A stretch of DNA of 26,738 bases from UBA1562 sp041653955 (GCA_041653955.1 JBAZEH010000021.1:1-26738); one strand, 5' to 3'; shown: positions 1 through 7,236, counted from the first letter of the stretch. The notes: generated by a model from the letters alone, not told the origin. Translations and numbers: made by a program.

Positions 1-25
1 AAGAACTGTAAGCGGTGTTAAATGA

Positions 26-126
26 GCACATAACTTACGAATGCGACAGCATGAGTAAGTTATAAGTGCTAGTTCCTCGCTTCGCTTCGGAATCATCCGC
101 GGTTACCAATATAGCAACGGATGAAT
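26..126. repeat. Cluster of three palindromic hairpins (REP-like or mobile-element end)
   Basis: No gene fits in positions 1-138. The stretch holds three back-to-back inverted repeats. The first (26-69) pairs 26-29 with 66-69, 30-38 with 55-63 and 41-44 with 49-52. That gives 17 base pairs with a GACA loop, a symmetric GA/GA internal loop (39-40 and 53-54) and a two-base bulge (64-65). The second is weak: TTCC at 73-76 against GGAA at 89-92, around a repeated CTTCG core. The third pairs CATCCG (94-99) with CGGATG (118-123) and has inner pairing. No U-tract follows the first, so it does not look like an ordinary terminator. A dispersed REP-like element, an IS200/IS605-type end or a structured RNA are all possible; the sequence alone does not decide. 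Confidence 0.4.
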
Positions 127-138
127 TTACACCCTACC

Positions 139-1344
139 TTACTCTATATCCAAATTATGGCCAAGCTTCTCTTTTTTGGTCTTTAAATAATTATAATTTG
201 CCGGATTAGGCGCGATCTCAATAGGCATCCTTTCAACTACCGACAAGCCATAACCCTCCAGCCCCACTATCTTACGCGGGTTATTCGTAAGCAGCCTTAT
301 ATTCTTAAGGCCGAGGTCCGCGAGTATCTGGGCGCCTATGCCGTAATCACGCAGGTCCGCTTTATGCCCCAGCGCCTCATTTGCCTCCACAGTATCAAGC
401 CCATTATCCTGCAGATTATACGCCTTTATCTTCTCGGCTAAACCTATGCCGCGGCCCTCCTGGCTCATATAAAGGACCACTCCCTTTTTCTCTGACCCGA
501 TTATCTCCATCGCCTTCTCAAGCTGTTTTCCGCAATCGCAGCGCAGCGAACCAAAAGTATCCCCGGTAAGGCACTCTGAATGCACCCGCACAAGAGTCGG
601 AGAATCGTCGAGCTTACCCATGGTAAGAGCGACATGATAATGTTTATTTAACAGGTCGCGGTATAATATCAGTTCATAGGCGCCATGCCTGGTCGGGAGC
701 AAAGTCTGCGAGACGCGTTCTATGAGTTTCTCAAAACGCCTGCGGTATTTTATAAGGTCGGCAATAGAGCAGATCTTAAGGCTATGCTTTTTAGCGAATT
801 CAAGCAGCTGCGGCAGCCTCGCCATCGCTCCATTCTCATCCATGATCTCGCATATAACTCCCGCGGGATAAAGCCCCGCGAGCCTCATAAAATCTACTGC
901 CGCCTCGGTATGGCCCGCCCTCACTAAGACCCCTCCCTTAAGCGCCTTTAACGGAAACATATGGCCGGGCCTTATCAGGTCTTCCGGGACAGAAGAAGGA
1001 CTTATAAGGACTTCTATCGTGCGGGAACGGTCATAAGCAGAGATACCTGTGGTAATACCTTTAGCGGCATCCGTAGAGATCATCCATGCCGTAGAAAAAG
1101 GGTCTTTTTTATTCTGCGGCTCTTTAAGCATGGGTTGCAGGTCAAGCTCTTTAAGCCTCTCTTCTTCCATGGGAACGCAGATTAGCCCGCGCCCATACTT
1201 TGTCATGAAATTTATATCTTCCGGCCTCGCGAAAGAGGCAGCCATTATCAGATCGCCTTCATTCTCGCGTTCCTCATCATCCACGACAACGGCCATCCTG
1301 CCCTTTTTTAATTCTTCCAGCACTTCAGGTATACTATTGAACAT
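139..1344 (-). CDS. ribBA: Bifunctional 3,4-dihydroxy-2-butanone-4-phosphate synthase / GTP cyclohydrolase II
   Basis: The 401-aa protein makes both riboflavin precursors: DHBP from ribulose 5-phosphate (N-terminal RibB domain, about 1-200) and the pyrimidine from GTP (C-terminal RibA domain, about 205-398). The RibB domain shows the acidic DDEERENEGD box at 22-31, RPGH at 126-129 and HTEAAVD at 145-151. The RibA domain has the three zinc cysteines C258, C269 and C271 in the CLTGDTFGSLRCDCG block, RGIGL at 298-302 and LLTNNPRK near 351-358. Both halves look intact and the length is normal for RibBA. The ATG start has GAGG about seven bases upstream. The gene is transcribed alone behind an FMN riboswitch and terminator, so it should be repressed by FMN. 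No other rib gene is in the window. Confidence 0.97.
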   Translation of the reverse strand: MFNSIPEVLEELKKGRMAVVVDDEERENEGDLIMAASFARPEDINFMTKYGRGLICVPMEEERLKELDLQPMLKEPQNKKDPFSTAWMISTDAAKGITTGISAYDRSRTIEVLISPSSVPEDLIRPGHMFPLKALKGGVLVRAGHTEAAVDFMRLAGLYPAGVICEIMDENGAMARLPQLLEFAKKHSLKICSIADLIKYRRRFEKLIERVSQTLLPTRHGAYELILYRDLLNKHYHVALTMGKLDDSPTLVRVHSECLTGDTFGSLRCDCGKQLEKAMEIIGSEKKGVVLYMSQEGRGIGLAEKIKAYNLQDNGLDTVEANEALGHKADLRDYGIGAQILADLGLKNIRLLTNNPRKIVGLEGYGLSVVERMPIEIAPNPANYNYLKTKKEKLGHNLDIE

Positions 1345-1360
1345 TATCGCCTCGCCTTAA

Positions 1361-1391
1361 AAACAAAAAAACCCGAAAAATGGTCTTCGGG
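1361..1391 (-). terminator. Rho-independent terminator of the FMN riboswitch
   Basis: Read on the minus strand, CCCGAA (1391-1386) pairs with TTCGGG (1377-1372) around an eight-base loop. It is followed directly by a run of seven T, a G and more T (1371-1361). It lies between the FMN aptamer and the ribBA start, so it is the regulated attenuator. The 5' arm CCCGAAGA (1391-1384) is also an exact complement of the first conserved strand of the aptamer (see findings). Confidence 0.9.
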
Positions 1392-1405
1392 CAATAGAAA
1401 TACTT

Positions 1406-1575
1406 ATCAATCCTCTCCCATCTGGACTTGCGCAGCAGCGCGCCAAACCATCAATTAGTTTAAGCAAACGCTCCGGCTCACCATCGGCCCCGGAATATTA
1501 CCGGGTCTGCCCCATTTTAACGGAGCTCGCGGGCTATACCGCCGGTAAGGAATCTCACCTTCCCCGAAGATTAAT
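1406..1575 (-). promoter_or_regulatory. FMN riboswitch aptamer (RFN element)
   Basis: Read on the minus strand, the leader of ribBA carries the conserved blocks of the RFN element in order: ATCTTCGGGG near the 5' end (about 1571-1562), GGTGAGATTCC and ACCGGCGGT, then GGGGCCGATGGTGAGCC, and finally GATGGGAGAGGAT at the 3' end. The closing helix P1 pairs ATTAATC (1575-1569) with GATTGAT (1412-1406), seven pairs including one G-U. Transcription should start about three bases upstream of P1. Binding of FMN should favour the terminator at 1391-1361 and stop transcription before ribBA. Confidence 0.96.
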
Positions 1576-1584
1576 GTATAAAGG

Positions 1585-1612
1585 ATTATAGCAAAAAAAC
1601 ATACCTTGTCAA
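1585..1612 (-). promoter_or_regulatory. Sigma-70-type promoter of the FMN riboswitch and ribBA
   Basis: On the minus strand there is a perfect -35 TTGACA (1612-1607), a 16-bp spacer and a perfect -10 TATAAT (1590-1585). The predicted start is near 1578, just before the aptamer. The -35 box overlaps the -35 box of the divergent pncC promoter. Confidence 0.88.
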
Positions 1613-1634
1613 TACAATTAAAAGGGCTTATAAT
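1606..1634 (+). promoter_or_regulatory. Sigma-70-type promoter of the pncC operon
   Basis: On the plus strand there is TTGTCA (1606-1611), a 17-bp spacer and a perfect TATAAT (1629-1634). The predicted transcription start (about 1641-1643) coincides with the ATG of pncC at 1643, so the transcript would be leaderless. Five of its six -35 bases overlap those of the ribBA promoter on the other strand. Confidence 0.8.
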
Positions 1635-1642
1635 GCTATTTT

Positions 1643-2119
1643 ATGAGCGAAATAATACAAAAAATACACAGCCTGCTGATAAAAAAGGGCCTGACCGTAT
1701 CCGTGGCAGAGTCATGCACAGGCGGGATATTATCCGAGTTCCTAACAAACGCTGCCGGAAGCTCAAATTATTTCACCGCGGGGATAGTAGCTTACAGCAA
1801 TAAAGCAAAGGAAAGGTTCCTGAATATACCGCACCGCTTTATCTCCCAAAAAGGGGCAGTCTCAAAAGAAGTAGCGCAAAGATTGGCCCACTCAATAAGG
1901 GTACTTTCCAGGACAGATCTTGGCATAGGCATAACCGGTATTGCCGGCCCGGCGGGCGGCTCAAAAAATAAACCCGTTGGCACCGTTTTCATCGCCATTG
2001 AGGGTAAAAATGGGGCATTATGCAAGAGGTTCTCTTTCAGGGGAAACCGCCAGGCAATAAGGAAGAGATCATCCCTGGAAGCATTAAGGCTGCTATATGG
2101 GAATATTCAAAAAATATAA
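1643..2119 (+). CDS. pncC: Nicotinamide-nucleotide amidase (CinA C-terminal domain protein)
   Basis: This 158-aa protein is a stand-alone CinA C-terminal domain. Characterised members deamidate NMN to nicotinate mononucleotide, recycling the NMN released by DNA ligase. Visible family signatures are VAESCTGG (21-28), the serine- and glycine-rich segment AAGSSNYFTAGIVAYSN (37-53) and TGIAGPAGGS (98-107) followed by PVGTVFIAI. No N-terminal molybdopterin-binding domain is present, as is usual for PncC proteins of this size. No Shine-Dalgarno sequence precedes the ATG; the -10 box ends only eight bases upstream, which suggests a leaderless mRNA. It is the first gene of a plus-strand operon and overlaps the next gene by 23 nt. 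Confidence 0.9.
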   Translation: MSEIIQKIHSLLIKKGLTVSVAESCTGGILSEFLTNAAGSSNYFTAGIVAYSNKAKERFLNIPHRFISQKGAVSKEVAQRLAHSIRVLSRTDLGIGITGIAGPAGGSKNKPVGTVFIAIEGKNGALCKRFSFRGNRQAIRKRSSLEALRLLYGNIQKI

Positions 2120-3611
2120 GTTCTTTATAATCTTCTCGATCCTCTCCTGCCTCATCCTCATCTTATTCGCTTTATATACCAGCCAGGCCTGGGATGATTT
2201 CTTCATTACTTTACGTTACAGCAAGAACCTGGCAGAAGGTAAAGGCGCAGTCTATAACACGGGTGAAAGGGTATACGGCTTCACTTCACCGCTGGAGATG
2301 CTCCTGCTTTCCTTCTCTTACCTGATAACGGGTAAAAGTTCTTATCTTCCCGCGTTATGGATATACAGGCTTATTTCTATCGCCGCTTTCATCGCCGCGG
2401 GCATACTTCTCCTGTTAAGCATTCCGGATAACGGCAAGAAAAAATCCCCGGCAGCTTATTTACTGGCCGCGCTTTACCTGCTTGAGACTAAATCGATAGT
2501 ATTCTCGGCAAGCGGCATGGAGAGCGCCTTCACCTTATTATTTATCTCCCTCTTCATCTTCCTTGCCTCGCGCGACCTCCTCGGAAACTGGATTGGCTGC
2601 GGTATATCCTGGGCAGGGCTGCTCTTCGCCAGGCCTGACGGATGCGTTTACATATTCTGCCTCTCGCTTGGTTACCTTATATTCAGCGCAACCCCCAGGA
2701 AGAAAACGTTTATCGCGTTACTAAAAGCGGCGTTCGTATGCGCGCTCCTTTACCTGCCCTGGTTTATCTGGGCATGGAGTTATTACGGCTCGCCCATTCC
2801 CAATACCGTCTTAGCAAAAGCGCGCCTCATTATGTTCAGGCCGCCCCTATCAATACTCAATTGTATCTTCGGCCCCGTATATATCTATTTCGGAGGATGG
2901 CCCATCTGGATAAATATGTTCACCGCCTCCCTCGGGCTCCTGGCCGCGTTCTACTGGACGGTCCCGTCAAAGGACAGGGTAGGGCGAGCGCTTTCATTCT
3001 CTTTCTTGCTGTTGTATATTTATTACACTTTCCTGCCCCGCTATCCGTGGTATTATCCTCCGGTCGCAGCCATATCGCTGATAGTCCTGGTCAATTCCGT
3101 TTTTACAGTTAAAAATTCCAGTAAGGCTGCCGCGGCCGCTATCTCTGCGGCCATCTGCGCCGGGATGCTCTATATCCTGCTGTCCACTTCCCTGCAGTTG
3201 CGTATACAGCATAAGGAAATAGAAAAGGGTAACCGCATGGAGATCGGGTTATGGCTCAAAGAGAACGTCCTCCCCGGTGAAACGGTATACCTGGAACCTC
3301 TCGGTTATATAGGATACTTCAGCGGCTCCAGGATGATAGATTACCCGGGCCTGGTATCGGAAAAGATGGTGCGGCTCCTGCGTAAAGATAAAAGCATAAA
3401 CTTCTATACCGCCATCCCGCACTTTGATCCGAAATGGATACTCCTGAGGCCTTATGAAACCGCTTTTATGTCAAAGGTCCCCTATTTTAACTATAATTAT
3501 GAATTCGTCAGGTCCTTTGACGTAAGCAAAAGAATAGACAGCTATAAACACATACCCGGCAGGCCTTACCTGCTATACGATTCCGCATTCTTACTATTCA
3601 AAAAGAAATAA
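2097..3611 (+). CDS. GT-C family integral membrane glycosyltransferase
   Basis: A 504-aa polytopic membrane protein with one hydrophobic N-terminal helix (about 8-27) and many further membrane segments up to about 385, followed by a soluble C-terminal tail of about 120 residues. Just after the first helix comes the acidic pair DD (33-34) in AWDDFFITLRYSKNL, followed by GxGxVYNxGERVxGFTSPL (48-65). This pattern is typical of GT-C enzymes resembling arabinofuranosyl- and mannosyltransferases that use lipid-phosphate sugars outside the membrane. The donor and acceptor cannot be read from sequence. It overlaps pncC by 23 nt and ends two bases before thpR, so it is probably co-transcribed and translationally coupled with both, an odd place for a glycosyltransferase. 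No later Met offers a better start. Confidence 0.8.
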   Translation: MGIFKKYKFFIIFSILSCLILILFALYTSQAWDDFFITLRYSKNLAEGKGAVYNTGERVYGFTSPLEMLLLSFSYLITGKSSYLPALWIYRLISIAAFIAAGILLLLSIPDNGKKKSPAAYLLAALYLLETKSIVFSASGMESAFTLLFISLFIFLASRDLLGNWIGCGISWAGLLFARPDGCVYIFCLSLGYLIFSATPRKKTFIALLKAAFVCALLYLPWFIWAWSYYGSPIPNTVLAKARLIMFRPPLSILNCIFGPVYIYFGGWPIWINMFTASLGLLAAFYWTVPSKDRVGRALSFSFLLLYIYYTFLPRYPWYYPPVAAISLIVLVNSVFTVKNSSKAAAAAISAAICAGMLYILLSTSLQLRIQHKEIEKGNRMEIGLWLKENVLPGETVYLEPLGYIGYFSGSRMIDYPGLVSEKMVRLLRKDKSINFYTAIPHFDPKWILLRPYETAFMSKVPYFNYNYEFVRSFDVSKRIDSYKHIPGRPYLLYDSAFLLFKKK

Positions 3612-3613
3612 CT

Positions 3614-4183
3614 ATGAGGGCATTCATAGCCATAGGATTGCCGCAAGGGATAAAGGATTCGTTGGCCGGGATCCAGGACGAATTAAGGTCATCCGGAGCC
3701 GACGTCAAGTGGATCAGGCCGGAGAATATACACCTGACGCTGAAGTTCCTGGGAGATATAGACGAAATAAAGAAGGATAAAATAAGCAATATCCTTGAGC
3801 GGATAACGGCCAAGAGGAGCGATTTCCGCATACGCATCTCTTCCCTCGGGGCCTTCCCGAAGATAACATCCCCCCGCGTAATCTGGGTAGGCATTGACGA
3901 GGGGGATAAGGAAAGCAAAGATATCGCAGCTGAACTGGAAGAAGAAGCCGCGAAGATCGGAATCCCCAAAGAAGAGAGGGATTTTTCCTCGCATATAACT
4001 ATCGGCAGAAAAAGGTCGCCGTCAAACCTGGATAAACTTATCAACTGCCTTAAAGAAAAAACCGGCCTGGGCGGGAAAGATATGGGATTTTACGCGGGAA
4101 AGATTACTTTATTCAAAAGCACGCTCACGCCTAAAGGCCCCATTTACGAAGCCTTAAAAGAAGCCACCCTCAAGAATACCTGA
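3614..4183 (+). CDS. thpR: RNA 2',3'-cyclic phosphodiesterase (2H phosphoesterase, LigT family)
   Basis: The 189-aa protein has the two HxTx motifs that define 2H phosphoesterases: HLTL at 40-43 and HITI at 127-130, the usual spacing for the ThpR/LigT family. The opening MRAFIAIGLP and the block VKWIRPENIHLTLKFLGD are also typical. Members hydrolyse 2',3'-cyclic phosphate ends of RNA and can join tRNA halves through a 2'-5' bond in vitro. It starts two bases after the upstream glycosyltransferase and is the last gene of that operon. Its last 40 nt lie opposite the end of pgpA, transcribed towards it, with no terminator visible for either. Confidence 0.92.
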   Translation: MRAFIAIGLPQGIKDSLAGIQDELRSSGADVKWIRPENIHLTLKFLGDIDEIKKDKISNILERITAKRSDFRIRISSLGAFPKITSPRVIWVGIDEGDKESKDIAAELEEEAAKIGIPKEERDFSSHITIGRKRSPSNLDKLINCLKEKTGLGGKDMGFYAGKITLFKSTLTPKGPIYEALKEATLKNT

Positions 4184-4611
4184 ACTATTATATTCGTATA
4201 AAGGGCCGCTATAATATCATCGCCCATTATCCCGATACTGCCCGGCAGGTCCTGGACCCTGCGCGCCGGATAAGGCTTAAAGATATCTAATACGCGGAAT
4301 AAAATAAAGGCCGCGATCACCAGTCTGACATCGTAAGGTATAAACAGGAGGCTTAAAAGCATACCCGAAACTTCATCTATTACGATACAGGGCGGGTCCT
4401 TCCTGCCGAATCCCTTCTCCGCCCTTCCGCTCACCAGGAATCCCAGGAGCGTTAAGCCTGCGGCCAACGACAGATATACGGCGTCATTCCCTTTGACGGC
4501 ATAAAAAAACGATAAAGCAGCTATACTCGCAAATGTCCCGGGCGCAAAAGGCAGATAACCGATATAAAAGAATGTGCTGATTGTCCTGAGGATAAAATTA
4601 GGCGTGCCCAT
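4144..4611 (-). CDS. pgpA: Phosphatidylglycerophosphatase A
   Basis: The 155-aa membrane protein dephosphorylates phosphatidylglycerophosphate to phosphatidylglycerol at the inner membrane. Family blocks are present in order: GYLPFAPGTFASI near the N-terminus, VIDEVSG in the middle, FRVLDIFKPYPARR, and MGDDIIAALYTN near the C-terminus; the acidic residues in these blocks are the likely metal ligands. Three to four hydrophobic segments fit the family. It follows pgsA by 11 nt, so consecutive enzymes of one pathway are adjacent at the end of the rpsO-to-pgpA transcript. No Shine-Dalgarno is seen before its ATG, so translation may depend on coupling to pgsA. Its 3' end overlaps thpR by 40 nt in convergent orientation. 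Confidence 0.93.
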   Translation of the reverse strand: MGTPNFILRTISTFFYIGYLPFAPGTFASIAALSFFYAVKGNDAVYLSLAAGLTLLGFLVSGRAEKGFGRKDPPCIVIDEVSGMLLSLLFIPYDVRLVIAAFILFRVLDIFKPYPARRVQDLPGSIGIMGDDIIAALYTNIIVQVFLRVASFKAS

Positions 4612-4622
4612 GAAAAAGGAGG

Positions 4623-5216
4623 TCAGAGCCTGGTGATCACTTTACGATTCTCCCAGAGATAGTGGAGGCCGGAATAAAGGGTAAGACCTACCGTAAACAA
4701 CATGATTATATATATGCTATTCTGGAAAAAACTCTGCCAGGCAGGATTCCAGGTGAAAAACGCCTTCATAACTTCCTTTAAAACGATAAACAGCAATATA
4801 TAGAATATCGCGGCCATCTGGGATACCGTCTTATGCTTTCCCGCCTTAGCCGCGGAGAGCACCTTACCCTTATTAAGCGCGAAGAGGCGCAATGACGTAA
4901 TGAGTATCTCGCGCGATACTATTATCACAAACATCCAAGCGTCTATCATCTGCATCTGGACAAAAACCGTAAACGCCGAAAGCACCAGTATCTTATCCGC
5001 TATAGGGTCCATCAGCTTACCGAAATCAGTGACCATATTGTTCTTATGCGCGAGCCTGCCGTCAAAGAAATCCGATAAGGCAGCGAAAACAAATATCACC
5101 AGGCTTAACACCTTTGCCCAAAGGGCCCATATACCGCTGAAAGGAAATGAAATAAAGAATATAAATACAAAAGCAAGTATAACCCTTAATACCGTCAATT
5201 TATTGGCAATATTCAT
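4623..5216 (-). CDS. pgsA: CDP-diacylglycerol-glycerol-3-phosphate 3-phosphatidyltransferase
   Basis: The 197-aa polytopic membrane protein commits CDP-diacylglycerol to phosphatidylglycerol. It carries the CDP-alcohol phosphotransferase signature: D49-x2-D52-G53-x2-A56-H57-x8-G66-x3-D70-x3-D74. All four catalytic and metal aspartates are present, but the arginine normally after the alanine is histidine (H57, codon CAT). Hydrophobic segments at about 10-25, 33-48, 77-95, 130-148 and 165-185 fit the family. The N-terminal NIANKLTVLRVILA matches the NxPNxLTxxR start common in PgsA. Its ATG overlaps the rimO stop (ATGA), and pgpA follows. Other CDP-alcohol transferases use the same fold, but length, N-terminus and the pgpA neighbour favour PgsA. 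Confidence 0.93.
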   Translation of the reverse strand: MNIANKLTVLRVILAFVFIFFISFPFSGIWALWAKVLSLVIFVFAALSDFFDGRLAHKNNMVTDFGKLMDPIADKILVLSAFTVFVQMQMIDAWMFVIIVSREILITSLRLFALNKGKVLSAAKAGKHKTVSQMAAIFYILLFIVLKEVMKAFFTWNPAWQSFFQNSIYIIMLFTVGLTLYSGLHYLWENRKVITRL

Positions 5217-6472
5217 TGTAATTCCTCTCCTACCAGGTCATATTCCAGCGTATCCGTAATCAATACCCTAACAAATTCTCCCGCCTTCAGTTTTCTGGCG
5301 GAATTCACGTAGACGATCCCGTCTACTTCCGGGGCGTCATACTGGCTGCGTCCCAGATAATGGTCTCTTCCTTTTTCTTCTATAAGGACCTTGATCTCTT
5401 TTCCCAATAAACCTTTATTAACCTGCTCGGACAGCTCCTGCTGGCGCAGCATCAGGGCGTTGAAACGCTCCCTTTTTATCCCGTCAGGAAGCTGGCCTCC
5501 GAGATCGTACGCCCGCGTCCCCTCTTCGCGTGAATATATGAATGCCCCCATCCTCTCAAACTTCACCTCATCAATAAAATCCATAAGTTCGCTGAACTCC
5601 TTATCGGTCTCGGAAGGAAATCCCACTATCAGCGAAGTGCGTATTGCTACTCCCGGTATCTTCTTTCTTACATTATCTATAAGTTTTAAAATATCATTCT
5701 TCTTCATATGCCTGTTCATAAGCCCCAATATGCGGTTATTTATGTGCTGTAACGGCAGGTCTATATATTTGCATACCCTGGGCTCATCTCTTATTATACC
5801 CAGGAGCTCATCGCTTACGCGGTTGGGATACAGGTATAACAACCTTATCCATCCTATGCCGGGGGCCGCGGAGATTATCTTCTTTAAAAACCCCGGCAAT
5901 CTTGTGCCGGGGCCCAGGTCCAGCCCATAACCGGTGATATCCTGCCCGACGATATTGACTTCCGAAACCTTATTCTTATTAAATCCTTCTATCTTACGAA
6001 GCGCGGAATCCTCTTTAAGGCTCACCAGGCCGCCTTTTATCTTCGGGATGACGCAAAAACTGCAGTCGTTAACGCATCCTTCGCATATCTTCAGATACGC
6101 GTAATGCCTGGGGGTAAGATGATAATCGGTAAGGCTGTGGTTCAATGATACCTTGCCTACAAAAGCATCCACTTCCGGAAACTCCGCTCGCAATTCTTCT
6201 TTATAACGCTGGCTCAGGCAGCCGTAAACGATTATCTTTTTAAGTTTACCTTTTTTCTTAAGGTCAATAAGGTCCAATATGGCATCTATAGATTCAATCT
6301 TCGCGTCCTCTATGAAAGCGCAGGTATTTAATATCGCCGTATCCGCCTTATCCATATCTACGATACGGTACCCCTTTGAAGCGAGCCTCCCAAGGATATT
6401 CTCGGAATCCACCAGGTTCCGGGGGCACCCCAGGCTTAAAACACCGACCTTATTTTCGGGCTTTCTTTTCAT
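5213..6472 (-). CDS. rimO: Ribosomal protein S12 methylthiotransferase
   Basis: The 419-aa radical-SAM enzyme adds a methylthio group to the conserved aspartate of ribosomal protein S12. The N-terminal MTTase domain (about 8-110) has its cluster cysteines at C16, C51 and C85; the LGCPRNLVDSE block is typical of RimO rather than MiaB. The radical-SAM cysteines are C133, C137 and C140 in CVNDCSFC (Cx3Cx2C), followed by VIPKIKGG. The C-terminal 60 or so residues form the TRAM domain. The length is close to the usual 430-440 aa. It overlaps the rodZ-like gene by 4 nt at its start and pgsA by 4 nt at its end, so it is firmly embedded in the operon. Confidence 0.95.
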   Translation of the reverse strand: MKRKPENKVGVLSLGCPRNLVDSENILGRLASKGYRIVDMDKADTAILNTCAFIEDAKIESIDAILDLIDLKKKGKLKKIIVYGCLSQRYKEELRAEFPEVDAFVGKVSLNHSLTDYHLTPRHYAYLKICEGCVNDCSFCVIPKIKGGLVSLKEDSALRKIEGFNKNKVSEVNIVGQDITGYGLDLGPGTRLPGFLKKIISAAPGIGWIRLLYLYPNRVSDELLGIIRDEPRVCKYIDLPLQHINNRILGLMNRHMKKNDILKLIDNVRKKIPGVAIRTSLIVGFPSETDKEFSELMDFIDEVKFERMGAFIYSREEGTRAYDLGGQLPDGIKRERFNALMLRQQELSEQVNKGLLGKEIKVLIEEKGRDHYLGRSQYDAPEVDGIVYVNSARKLKAGEFVRVLITDTLEYDLVGEELQ

Positions 6473-7236
6473 CGCTTTATATTAAGGCCTTCTTTTGTTA
6501 TTACGATATTCTTTACCGACTGGCCCTTCCTGCCGAGGCTGGGTATGCGCTTACCGTTAACCTCAAGCTCTACGACCCCTGCATTACCTAAAGAAAGTTC
6601 TATCTTATCTTTCGCCTGCCAACTCTCAGACCTGCCTCTCTTAAGGATATTCTGGAAAATGACCCGTCCATCAGCTTTTACGTGTATAAAACAATTGTCC
6701 TTCGCGTGTATATCCAGGGTTATCATCTTTACCACGGGCGCCTTTTGGGCCTTATTCGCAACAGGGCCTGGTTCCGATTTATGCGAAACAGCGGCAGTTG
6801 AAGCGGAGCTCTTGGATATACGGCGCGGCCTGGAAGAAATAAAACGCCCCAAACTAAATAAGCCAAATATAAACAGGGCTATTAATATAACAGGTATCGC
6901 CGCTTTTAGTTTAACGCTTATCGCCTTAAACGGTATGGATTTAAGGGAAAATGTCTTAAGGGAGGGGAATGGCCCATCGTGAAGGCCGGGCACATATTTA
7001 ACGTTAGCCTTATGTTCTTTGTATTCAGGGATAAGTTCGCGCGGTTCAACCCCCAGGAATTTACAATATATCTTCAGGAACCCTTTTATATATACTGGGT
7101 TAAAATTGATAAGGCTGTCTTCTTCTAATGCCTTAAGCACATCAAGATGTATTTTGGTCCCCTTATGCACATCCTCAAGGCTCAAACCCTTTGCTAAACG
7201 CAGGTCTTTAAGTTTTTTACCGGCTGATTCCTTCAT
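6469..7236 (-). CDS. RodZ-like membrane protein (HTH, one transmembrane helix, DUF4115)
   Basis: The 255-aa protein has an N-terminal helix-turn-helix of the HTH_25 type (about 7-75, with LKDLRLAKGLSLEDVHKGTKI), a basic linker, a single transmembrane helix at about 113-132 and an Ala/Ser/Pro-rich stretch. A C-terminal DUF4115-type beta domain follows (about 170-252, with NCFIHVKADG and GNAGVVELEVNGKRI). This is the RodZ architecture: the cytoplasmic HTH binds MreB and the outer domain faces the periplasm, guiding rod-shaped wall growth. Its ATG shares one base with the ftsK stop (TAATG) and it overlaps rimO by 4 nt. No mreB is in the window, so the RodZ role rests on domain order. It is shorter than E. 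coli RodZ because of a short linker. Confidence 0.85.
   Translation of the reverse strand: MKESAGKKLKDLRLAKGLSLEDVHKGTKIHLDVLKALEEDSLINFNPVYIKGFLKIYCKFLGVEPRELIPEYKEHKANVKYVPGLHDGPFPSLKTFSLKSIPFKAISVKLKAAIPVILIALFIFGLFSLGRFISSRPRRISKSSASTAAVSHKSEPGPVANKAQKAPVVKMITLDIHAKDNCFIHVKADGRVIFQNILKRGRSESWQAKDKIELSLGNAGVVELEVNGKRIPSLGRKGQSVKNIVITKEGLNIKR

Noticed and set aside
17..69. Possible integron attC site: GTTAAAT at 17-23 next to a bulged hairpin
   Set aside because: The box fits GTTRRRY, but it is on the wrong side of the hairpin, no RYYYAAC partner closes the structure, and no integrase or cassette is seen.
26..69. Kink-turn in the left-edge hairpin
   Set aside because: A tandem G-A step is present, but the three-base bulge required next to it is missing; the only bulge lies nine pairs away.
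5391..5930. A 179-codon open frame antisense to rimO
   Set aside because: Composition (Ser- and Ile-rich) is that of a mirror frame; no motif, promoter or ribosome binding site supports it.
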